NCBI RefSeq assembly: GCF_032854445.1
Contig: NC_088301.1
Coordinates: forward strand, 20,889,808-20,949,807
Reading direction: 5' to 3'
DNA length: 60,000 nucleotides
From: Liolophura sinensis
Taxonomy: Eukaryota > Mollusca > Polyplacophora > Chitonida > Chitonidae
The notes under the pieces are model-generated. The model saw only the letters and a list, made by a program, of their open reading frames with translations, ran no database searches and was not told where the DNA came from. Of this stretch, positions 53,880 through 60,000 are shown piece by piece (the stretch's first letter is position 1; every line of letters begins with the position of its first letter). Position numbers and translations under genes: made by a program.

Positions 53880-53945
53880 TTAACTATTGCTTAGCTATTC
53901 TTAGCTATTGCTTAACTATTGCTTAGCTATTGCTTAGCTATTGGC
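53880..53945. repeat. AGCTATTGCTTA-type tandem repeat
   Basis: About six imperfect units of 10-12 bases with the core TTAGCTATTGC. They span the C-terminal codons and stop (53927) of the minus-strand gene and the spacer to the next gene. In the reading frame they supply several extra stop codons. Confidence 0.85.
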
Positions 53946-54586
53946 TTTGCTGTCGTGCCGTCGTCAGCAGCAGGGCTCGTCTCCCGCTCGCTCGTCTCTC
54001 GCTCGCTCGTCTCCCGCTCGCTCGTTGGATTCATCCTGATAAGATGGGTTCGAGGGCACTTGTGTCCAAACAAACAATATTTTGCGGTGGTCAGCGCCAT
54101 GGTTAGCGGGGCTAAGTACATACCGAAACGGTGGTACAAATCGCAAGACGCTCTTAATAGAGCGTGGTCAACAAACGGGTCAGCCTCGAGGTCTGCTACA
54201 AGCTTTGGTTGATTCTCGGGTGGGATAGGTAGAACCGTGCTGGCCACCACTGAATAGAATCGCAGTGCGGCTTTTCCGAGCGTCTGCGTCATCTGAGCAC
54301 CCAGTCGAGCCTCGTAGCGAGAGTACAGCTTTTCGATGTCTTCGTCGCTCATGGCGTCGATGCCTTCAGCCGTAACGTTCTTCCCCAAATACCGCTCTGC
54401 CTGCCCACCAGACGCAAGTGCGGCCAATCTGTCTCTATGCTGTGTCGCACTGTTTGGCGCATCACCGGGCGGCACATGGCCACCGGGCGGCACATGGCTG
54501 TCACGTTCCTTCGGAACAGTAGGGGGCTCGGCATCGCCTAGCAGCTCGTCAATCAGGTCGTCACATTCCATCCTTACCTTGTTCAT
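53927..54586 (-). CDS. Conserved-type element protein, 219 aa, function unknown
   Basis: I chose ATG 54586; the frame extends upstream to 54637 without an ATG. After an acidic start (DDLIDELLGDAE), a Pro/Gly linker with a repeated HVPPG motif and a helical region (AMSDEDIEKLYSRYEARLG), a mostly apolar region (about 120-185) ends in FGHKCP. The C terminus holds three SERET repeats. The type of protein looks familiar from related elements in invertebrate genomes, but I know no function; a structural role is possible from its place in the capsid-ATPase cluster. Apart from the C-terminal repeats it looks intact. Confidence 0.75.
   Translation of the reverse strand: MNKVRMECDDLIDELLGDAEPPTVPKERDSHVPPGGHVPPGDAPNSATQHRDRLAALASGGQAERYLGKNVTAEGIDAMSDEDIEKLYSRYEARLGAQMTQTLGKAALRFYSVVASTVLPIPPENQPKLVADLEADPFVDHALLRASCDLYHRFGMYLAPLTMALTTAKYCLFGHKCPRTHLIRMNPTSERETSERETSERETSPAADDGTTAKPIAKQ
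53968..54020. repeat. Coding tandem repeat (SERET)
   Basis: CTCGTCTCCCGCTCG repeats in 15-base units, each encoding five residues at the C terminus of the minus-strand gene. A similar stretch at 53,796-53,815 begins the next gene, suggesting exchange between the two. Confidence 0.85.
54505..54517. repeat. GTTCCTTCGGAAC palindrome, copy 2 (other orientation)
   Basis: Same inverted repeat inside the 53,927-54,586 gene, encoding VPKE on the minus strand. A further copy, extended to 14-base arms, is the hairpin at 54664-54694. Confidence 0.8.
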
Positions 54587-54663
54587 TCGAACTATCGCAT
54601 GCGTACACAGTCTCCTTTGTCTAATATAGTCGCGCAATCAGTATCGCGGCATGCACAAGTGCT

Positions 54664-54694
54664 TCAGTCATTGTTCCGAAGGAACAATGACTGA
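54664..54694. repeat. Perfect hairpin: 14-base arms, GAA loop
   Basis: TCAGTCATTGTTCC and its exact reverse complement are separated by GAA. It lies between the ATPase 3' end and the next minus-strand gene, and contains the GTTCCGAAGGAAC motif seen elsewhere in the element. It could act in transcript 3' ends or as a DNA structure. Confidence 0.85.
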
Positions 54695-55337
54695 TTACTC
54701 AACAGCTGTTTGGCTTAACACCTGATAAGCAACTGGCTGATCCGTCTTCAGCAGGAGCTTAGAATGCTTCTTTCTCTGCGAGCAGCCGTCGAACCGCTGC
54801 CCTTTCTTCCGGGGTCGGGATGACGTCATTCTCTCGGAGGCACTCTCCAAACGAGTCCCGGTCCTTGCAGTGGAAGAGAGCCACCCAACGCGTCTGCTCG
54901 CGTAGGTCTTTGAGGACGGAGTTGTACTTTTGAGTAAGGACCCAGACGCTTTGGCTCGCATGACGGCCCGAGAAGGCCAGCTCTGAAAGCATGTCTTTTT
55001 TCTTCGTCATCGCCTTCGTCGCGCTGCAGTCGTCAACGATGTACAAAGTCGGCTCTCCCTCGAAAAGATGGTGGAGCGCCCGAAGGTAGTCGTGGAGCCG
55101 CTCGCCCGGGTCTAAACAGTAGACCTCTGGATCAGACCGTATCCACGGCCGCAGCTGGTAGGCCTTGTTATACCGAAGAGTGGGGCATAGGATCACAATA
55201 TGTTGGAAGGCACCGCGGAAAGGACCCTCCAACAGGTCTAGAACGAAGACGGTTTTTCCGCACCCCGTCTGCCCACAGATGATCGCGCTGTGGGCCTCCT
55301 TGGGGAAATCAATACAGGGCGCTGACGAACCGGCCAT
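54695..55337 (-). CDS. A32/FtsK-HerA-like genome-packaging ATPase
   Basis: It would drive DNA into the capsid. ATG 55337; Walker A GQTGCGKT (residues 22-29), Walker B LYIVDDC (about 97-103), and VWVLTQKYN about 30 residues later as the sensor region, all typical of A32-like ATPases of Polintons and related viruses. The main frame stops at 54759; a second frame continues the same type of sequence (SKLLLKTDQPVAYQVL) to 54695, so a one-base shift in an A-rich stretch near 54,770-54,780 has probably cut about 20 residues from the C terminus. The core domain is complete. The start lies inside the last 29 bases of the capsid gene, typical of compact viral genomes. Confidence 0.85.
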
Positions 55338-56399
55338 TCTCGAGGTGTAGCTGAGCGTCCATAATCACATACAGATACACGTTCAATACTCCATCCTCCT
55401 CTGCCTCTTTCGTAATCTGCAATGTGATTCCCTCGCTGGTGTTAACCACGCGTCTCCCACTACCATGCAGCAGGTCGTCGTCACTCGTCCGAAGATCAAG
55501 CCAGAAAGCGTACTTCGACCTCAGGAACTCCTCCAAGGACACATCCGCCAGACCCAAGTCTTTTACGACCCTAGCCACCTCCGGGTCCCGCTTCCTAATG
55601 GGTGAGCTGGCGAAGAATTTCCTGGCTTCTTCCCACTGTTGGTATGCCCGCATTCCCTGGCTGTATAGCTGATTGGGGACACCCTCAACGGTAACCTCCA
55701 CTTTGGTGATCTTCGGGTTGTAGAAGGATTCAGACCTACGCCTCCACAATGCCCCCGCTGAAAGACGTCTCGAACAGCATCAGGATTCCCTTCATCGACC
55801 TCGCGGGCACGTTAAGGTTAATGTTCCACAGCGTGTCGGATTTGTTCTTCGCCAATTTTCGGTGGCGAAGGACGCGATCATAGAAGATTGTGACGTTATG
55901 GATGAACTGCCGCGGATCTGCCTAGCCAGCTCCTGTTCGGTTATCTTGTCGAACTCCAGACTGATATTGTCGATGGTGTAAGCGGCCGCGGCATCACCCG
56001 ATGCCTTCACGGACCCGGCCGTAATCGTTGAAGGTTAGTTCGTACTCAAGTCGGTCGGAGAGTGCGCTCTGATAGAACGGCATGTGGCTCTCCAAAATCT
56101 CGAAATCTAGCGGGATGCAGAACCGGTTGCCCATGGCACGAGCGATCGCATTGTCTCCCGCATTATCATTCGCGTCATCCGCCCCGACGCGATGTTTGAG
56201 CATGTTGTCGCTGCCGATGCCTTGGTAGGCCGCATTCTGCCGTTCGTTCCTGGTCAGCCATAGATCATAGATGCTGATTCGCGTCGATTGTGCTCGGATT
56301 GTTTGTGACGACCACGGACTGCCGCACACCCTTCGCCGCTAACGCTCTCGGAGTCTTCTGAAGGGGTTGATGTCTGCGGCCGTATGCGTTCGAATTCAT
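55309..56399 (-). pseudogene. MCP: Major capsid protein (double jelly-roll type), fragmented
   Basis: At least five consecutive minus-strand pieces, in changing frames, have strongly protein-like composition: 56399-56265, 56329-55994, about 56010-55900, about 55905-55745, and 55749-55309. The last contains VEVTVEGVPNQLYSQGM and YLYVIMDAQL, which I recognise as the C-terminal capsid region of this element class; the second contains DLWLTRNERQNAAYQG and HMPFYQSALSDRLEYELTF. Piece 1 goes straight to DLWLTR, so a conserved N-terminal jelly-roll section seems deleted. About 360 codons remain, short for such capsid proteins. ATG 56399 is 19 bases from the divergent + gene. I describe the breaks only; the intact form cannot be seen here. 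Confidence 0.7.
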
Positions 56400-56419
56400 T
56401 GGTATTGGTGTTGGTGTTA
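56399..56419. promoter_or_regulatory. Very short divergent gene spacer
   Basis: Only 19 bases (GGTATTGGTGTTGGTG-type sequence) separate the ATG of the capsid gene (minus) from that of the coiled-coil gene (plus). If both starts are right, promoters must overlap the genes or transcripts must begin elsewhere. Confidence 0.4.
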
Positions 56420-57763
56420 TGTTTAAAGACATAGAGAACGAGTGTTTAATTCGGGCGATGGCCGACATCGGTGATTATGGCGATCGGCCGGACCCCCCGG
56501 AAGATCCTGACGATGATGATCCACCACCACCTCTGCAGTTCGTGCGCGACAATGACATTGTAAACAATACCGCGACAGAAACAAGCAACCGATCAAGTTT
56601 TCGAAGTGAGCTGACGCGGGCTGCCGTGGATGACTATTACAACCATCTGGCGGAGAAAGGGCTTGTCCCTGCCTTGGGGCGGGATTACAATAAGTTTGAG
56701 CTCGTAGATGGGCGTCTCCGCCTCGCCGCATTTCCAATCCTGAGGCTTACAAACCCGCCGCACGGGGAACCACTAGCGCTCTCCTATTTTAACCAGCAAC
56801 CTCTACAAGGACGGCGCTCTCCAGGGCGATCAGAGAAGATCTTGGCTTTCCCGACTGGAAGACAGGGAAGGCAACCTTGCCTCCGGAAGCGGCCAGAGTC
56901 CTGCAGACGGCGCGCGATAAGATTGGTGCCGCGGCCGCCGAGGCAGATACCATGGAGCTGAAGGATTTAAACCAGCCCGCGACAGAGACCATAGAAGCTG
57001 TGGAAACCAGCTTCACGGATAGTGAGGTCGGGCGTGTTCTTGAAACGATGAACGATCCGCCGCTCCCCCTTCGGGAACTCAAGGGGCTAGACAAGGCTCT
57101 GCAAACCATTCGCGGAGAGCACACGAATAACCTTGCCAAGCTGTCGGCAATCGATAGAGACTTAGCTAAACAGAAACAGAAGTTGGAAGAGGCCAACACC
57201 GACGGTGTTGATGAATTCGCCCGGCGTCGGATCGCCGAACGAATACGGAACCTCGAGGACGAAAGGGCGGCCCGGCTCGAAGCAGCCTCTGCAACGGGCG
57301 AGGCCCTGCGAACGCCAAATAAACCGCATTAGGGAGACCATCGATCGCATCCTCCACAAGGACACCACACTGGCCGAGAGAGTTCGTACCCTCTTCCGTG
57401 AGCAGGGGGTAACATCGTGTCCATTCTCACAGCTATTGGGATGGCGATCTCGACAATACCCTTGCGTTAAAGCTAGCGCTGAGCGGCGGGTCTGGCGGCG
57501 GGGGCACGCCGTCTCCTAAACCAGAGGACGGGCGCGGTGTCAAAGAGTGGGTGAAAAAGCATCTCCAGTCCCTCGCACGGGCCCTTGGCAAGCTGGCTGG
57601 GAAGGCGGCCGCAGCGATTCCAGGGATAATTGGCAGTATCGTATCCTGGCTCCTGAACCTTCTCGGAAAAACGGCTGGGTGGTTGGCCGACAATGTCTGG
57701 GCCCTAGTCGTCGCAGTAGGCGGCCTATTACTCATAGCCGTTCGGAACTGGTTAATGCCATAA
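56419..57763 (+). pseudogene. Coiled-coil and hydrophobic structural protein, broken by frameshifts
   Basis: Four or more + strand pieces continue one another: an acidic Asp/Pro-rich N terminus with ordered sequence from 56419; a long charged helix-rich region (about 56,796-57,332, including KLSAIDRDLAKQKQKLEEAN), probably a coiled coil; an NRIRETIDRIL segment (about 57,305-57,410); then from about 57,460 a Gly/Ser-rich linker, an amphipathic helix and hydrophobic segments (IPGIIGSIVSWLLNLLG, VWALVVAVGGLLLIAV). Such a layout suggests a membrane-associated virion protein. Shifts lie near 56,790-56,810, 57,300, 57,410-57,420 and 57,450-57,460. Its 3' end overlaps the convergent minus-strand gene by 12 bases. 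Confidence 0.6.
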
Positions 57764-59044
57764 CAGCAGTAAACCGATGGCCACCCCGGCCACCACGAGT
57801 GCTGTCTTTTCCGCTTCGTGGTTATATTGCGCTAACGGAAATGAATCCGCCGCGCGGAGCTGTTGTTGTTGTTGTCCCTGTTCCTTCGGAACAAGAACAG
57901 GAACAGGAACAACAGGGCTGTGCGGCACAGTCTCTTGCGGCTTTACAATCCCCCTATCTGCCCGCTTTGCGGGCTGCAAAGTGGGCGGCACTACGTCGTT
58001 CACACCCTCGTTAGAACCTAGCTTCTGTTCTTCTGTGGCCACGACGATTTTGTTATTGTAGTTGGCTATCTGGCCGATCCGCAGCAACATGTCGCTGGGA
58101 GCCATGTAAAGGCCTATGCCGAACACAAAGTCGACCACGCTACCGGCGTATTGTAGAACGTCCTGGTACCGTTTGATTGCTGAGGGGAGATCGACTGGAG
58201 AGGCAATGGCGTCTTCCACATTGGCGAAGAACTGCTTTTGTGCATCGAATGCTGTTCCCGTCCCAAGAACACGCGTCCTCGTTTGCGCTTGGGCGCCTAA
58301 TATGGCCCATACGTAGGTCCGGATGGAATCGTTCAAGCGCTCCACACCAGGCTGCGTGAATCCAGAGGATGTTTCAACAATAAACGACCCCCAGGCGTCT
58401 ACGCTGTCCTGTTCAATGTAATCGACGTGGAGCTTGCCGAACGTCTTCGGGAACGTCATCCTGCCCGGATCAAAACTGCCGTCACCGATTGGGTGGTAGC
58501 CGCGGTTCGTCCAGTAGTTGTATGCCACCCCGAGTCCGTGATTGGCGCCCCCACCTCGCCTCCAGTCTGTGTGCGGTGACACCCGAAACTCTCCGCAGAT
58601 CCTTTTATAAGCCCGCCGGTCGTAGGGATTATTTAGCCAGTCCCATGCTCTGTCTTGCGGTAGCGGGGCTTTGATCTCCTCCAAAACCCGTCGGACCTGA
58701 TAGTAGACGTGAAATGCGTACAAGGCCTTTATGCGCGGATCGGCGGCGAGAAGATGGTCTTTGGCGGATACTCCACAGCCCGTCGTTGCGCACCAGACCG
58801 CGAAATTCACCTGATTCTGCCAGAACTGCATTGGGTTGGTGTTCCAGGCCTGAACGATGGAATAGCTGGTTACCTTGGGCAGGCGGTACTTCGAAAATAC
58901 ATCCGCGAACTGGGCCTGAAAGGCCTTGCCCTCCTGCGCGTAAATGTCTGTTCGCGTCAGCTGTTCTGCGTGGGTTTGAACAGCATAGAATGACCCGGCC
59001 TTATAGGTCGCTCCCCTATTAAAAGTAAACGCCTCTCTGTTCAT
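57752..59044 (-). CDS. Intact 431-aa virion-type protein of unknown function with C-terminal membrane anchor
   Basis: I chose ATG 59044, 22 bases from the divergent penton gene; the frame extends upstream to 59083 only with non-ATG starts. About 330 N-terminal residues look like a globular, aromatic-rich domain (WNTNPMQFWQNQVNFAVWC; WDWLNNPYDRRAY). A Gln/Pro/Val-rich linker (VPVPVLVPKEQGQQQQQ) then leads to a hydrophobic tail (TALVVAGVAIGLLLLW) with one residue after it, like a tail-anchored protein. I know similar predicted proteins from invertebrate elements but no function. The place beside the penton suggests a structural or entry-related role. It is the longest intact non-enzymatic gene of the element. 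Confidence 0.75.
   Translation of the reverse strand: MNREAFTFNRGATYKAGSFYAVQTHAEQLTRTDIYAQEGKAFQAQFADVFSKYRLPKVTSYSIVQAWNTNPMQFWQNQVNFAVWCATTGCGVSAKDHLLAADPRIKALYAFHVYYQVRRVLEEIKAPLPQDRAWDWLNNPYDRRAYKRICGEFRVSPHTDWRRGGGANHGLGVAYNYWTNRGYHPIGDGSFDPGRMTFPKTFGKLHVDYIEQDSVDAWGSFIVETSSGFTQPGVERLNDSIRTYVWAILGAQAQTRTRVLGTGTAFDAQKQFFANVEDAIASPVDLPSAIKRYQDVLQYAGSVVDFVFGIGLYMAPSDMLLRIGQIANYNNKIVVATEEQKLGSNEGVNDVVPPTLQPAKRADRGIVKPQETVPHSPVVPVPVLVPKEQGQQQQQLRAADSFPLAQYNHEAEKTALVVAGVAIGLLLLWH
57880..57892. repeat. GTTCCTTCGGAAC palindrome, copy 4
   Basis: Same inverted repeat in the linker of the 431-residue gene, again encoding VPKE on the minus strand. Confidence 0.8.
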
Positions 59045-59066
59045 TCTATTACCGTAGGAATACAAG

Positions 59067-59729
59067 ATGTTCGTAACTCTCACTAATATTCAAAACGGCT
59101 CCTCCTCGGAGCTGCCACAGGCTCTTGACAACCGTCACGGCTACCTAAAAATTGCCCTCCGCGAAATAACATTCTACCCTGCCTGGGTGAATATTCACCC
59201 AGGAGTGGGCTTCCTGCTTGATGGCGAACGGGTCGAAGTGCCGAGGGGTTACTATAATGTTTGTACGCTGGACAAGGTAATCTTCCGCCCCCTTGACGTT
59301 TCGCTGAAAATGAACGAAGCTACGGGCCGCCTAACCCTAAGCCTCCCTGGCAAATCCTTCCTAGTGCTGCAAGAGCTGGCCCCCATATTGGGATTCACCG
59401 ACGGGGTGATGCCCAGAAATGGCACTACGGAAGCTGATCAATGGCCCGACTTGGTTCCACACAAAGAAATATTTGTGCATCTGGACGAACTGAGCACCTC
59501 AGAAAACGTGAGGATCACGTCTGATACCAGTAGCGGTTCAACGTTACTTAGGGCCATCGCGGCGACCGGCGAAGGGATCAACTGCGGGAAGACGGCTTCC
59601 TTCCCTAACCCCCAGTTCAAAAATTTGCGTAGAGAATACGTGACAAAGCTGACGGTCTCGCTTTTAGATATAAGCGGCAAGCGTCTCGATACCAGTTACC
59701 TAAGCGCGGCCCTAGAAATCACGACATAA
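59067..59729 (+). CDS. Penton-like minor capsid protein (single jelly-roll)
   Basis: 220 codons from ATG 59067 to TAA. A beta-strand-rich sequence with LKIALREITFYPAWVNI near residue 27, VPRGYYNVCTLDKVI near 58 and VLQELAPILGF near 100 follows the pattern of Polinton/adintovirus penton proteins: an early strand with W, then a PxGYY motif, then a short strand ending in LGF. It would form capsid vertices. The frame is intact. It is divergent from the 431-residue gene, and the next + strand ORF starts 2 bases after its TAA. Confidence 0.75.
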   Translation: MFVTLTNIQNGSSSELPQALDNRHGYLKIALREITFYPAWVNIHPGVGFLLDGERVEVPRGYYNVCTLDKVIFRPLDVSLKMNEATGRLTLSLPGKSFLVLQELAPILGFTDGVMPRNGTTEADQWPDLVPHKEIFVHLDELSTSENVRITSDTSSGSTLLRAIAATGEGINCGKTASFPNPQFKNLRREYVTKLTVSLLDISGKRLDTSYLSAALEITT

Positions 59730-59731
59730 TA

Positions 59732-60000
59732 ATGGTTGACTCGACCGGTCCCAGTTCTACATGTCTGTCACTATCTGACCTGTCTGACACGACGGATTTT
59801 GAGCTCCCCGGGCAACCTGGTAAGATTTACGCCCTTCAGTTCGAAAATGGCTTCTACAGCCGAAAAAAGATTAACGTGGGGCGGCAAGAAGCTGTCGCTA
59901 CGTTTGATTCCCTTCAAGACGTCTCGGCTGCAATCGGTGGGCGCAGGCCACCTTCAGAGGCGATAGAGCATCAAAAACTCTCCTTAGTCCGCCGTGATGA
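59732..60000 (+). CDS. Partial ORF running off the window
   Basis: ATG 59732 follows the penton stop by 2 bases; 89 codons stay open to the window end. After a Ser/Thr-rich start, PGKIYALQFENGFYSRKKIN and AVATFDSLQDVSAAIGG look like a folded domain. I do not recognise it. The tight spacing suggests co-transcription with the penton gene. Confidence 0.6.
   Translation, partial: MVDSTGPSSTCLSLSDLSDTTDFELPGQPGKIYALQFENGFYSRKKINVGRQEAVATFDSLQDVSAAIGGRRPPSEAIEHQKLSLVRRD

Larger units (their letters stand above)
46830..60000. mobile_element. Endogenous Polinton/Maverick (adintovirus-like) element, right end outside window
   Basis: Seen: a sharp rise in GC, compact gene packing on both strands, and the diagnostic set of family B DNA polymerase, DDE integrase, A32-like packaging ATPase, capsid-like fragments and a penton-like protein. 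Known: this set defines Polintons/Mavericks and adintoviruses, which carry long terminal inverted repeats. Inferred: the tandem repeats at 46.84-47.09 kb belong to the left terminal region. It is more than 13 kb so far, and the last ORF runs off the window. Confidence 0.85.

Noticed and set aside
57547-58061. + strand frames opposite the 431-residue gene
   Set aside because: They are mirror frames over its Gln/Pro linker and anchor region.
46830-60000. Retrovirus or LTR retrotransposon because of the integrase
   Set aside because: No reverse transcriptase, RNase H or LTR is seen; the polymerase is family B and capsid-type genes are present.
1-60000. CRISPR arrays or bacterial operons
   Set aside because: No spaced direct repeats with unique spacers are present, and spliced exons and SINEs show a eukaryotic host.

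Overview
The window joins two very different kinds of DNA. Positions 1 to about 46,800 are AT-rich, intron-rich animal chromosomal DNA: sparse exons with canonical GT/AG splice sites, two abundant tRNA-derived SINE families, foldback and MITE-like elements, many (AT)n microsatellites and a 1-kb minisatellite. The SINE body (tail of the form GTATAAGTGAAATATTCTTG..., ending in AAAT repeats) is a type I associate with molluscs and related lophotrochozoans. I therefore suggest a marine invertebrate, most likely a mollusc, but cannot prove it.

Host part. From 2,358 to 18,782 lies the 3' half of a multi-exon gene on the + strand: eight coding exons whose phases can be chained into about 448 codons of basic, Ser/Pro-rich protein ending at a stop at 18,780-18,782. 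Its 5' end is left of the window and I do not recognise the product. From 34,410 to 35,924 is a 504-codon single-exon ORF on the + strand for a Ser-rich, largely disordered protein with an acidic PPDY-containing segment and a basic C terminus; also unrecognised. Two weak exon-like frames (45,511-45,645 + and 45,986-46,244 -) face each other near 46 kb. The rest of the host part is introns and intergenic DNA filled with repeats, including a SINE nested in a SINE with both target-site duplications visible, and three clear inverted-repeat elements.

Virus-like part. From about 46,830 to the window end the base composition changes abruptly to GC-rich and compact. This is most of an endogenous Polinton/Maverick (adintovirus-like) element, entered from its left end; the right end is outside the window. 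After GC-rich tandem repeats comes a + strand replication module: an N-terminal region with a SAP-like motif, a family B DNA polymerase core, then, in the same frame after one TAG codon, an SF1 helicase fused to an HNH nuclease domain. Convergent to it is a retrovirus-like DDE integrase (-). A small possible OB-fold protein (+) follows. A tightly packed - strand cluster then runs from 56,399 down to 52,623: major capsid protein (broken by frameshifts and probably an internal deletion), A32-like packaging ATPase (its start overlaps the capsid 3' end), a conserved-looking 220-residue protein, and three small membrane proteins, two of which share a TAATG stop/start overlap. On the + strand are a broken coiled-coil/hydrophobic structural gene and, after an intact 431-residue - strand protein with a C-terminal membrane anchor, a single-jelly-roll penton-like minor capsid protein and a further ORF that runs off the window.

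Together the genes give replication (polymerase, helicase, HNH), integration (DDE integrase) and virion assembly (capsid, penton, ATPase, membrane and coiled-coil proteins). The integrase, helicase-HNH, penton and 431-residue genes are open; the polymerase, capsid, ATPase C terminus and coiled-coil gene carry frameshifts. The copy therefore looks fairly young but not intact, unless some indels are assembly errors. I see no adenain-like protease inside the window.
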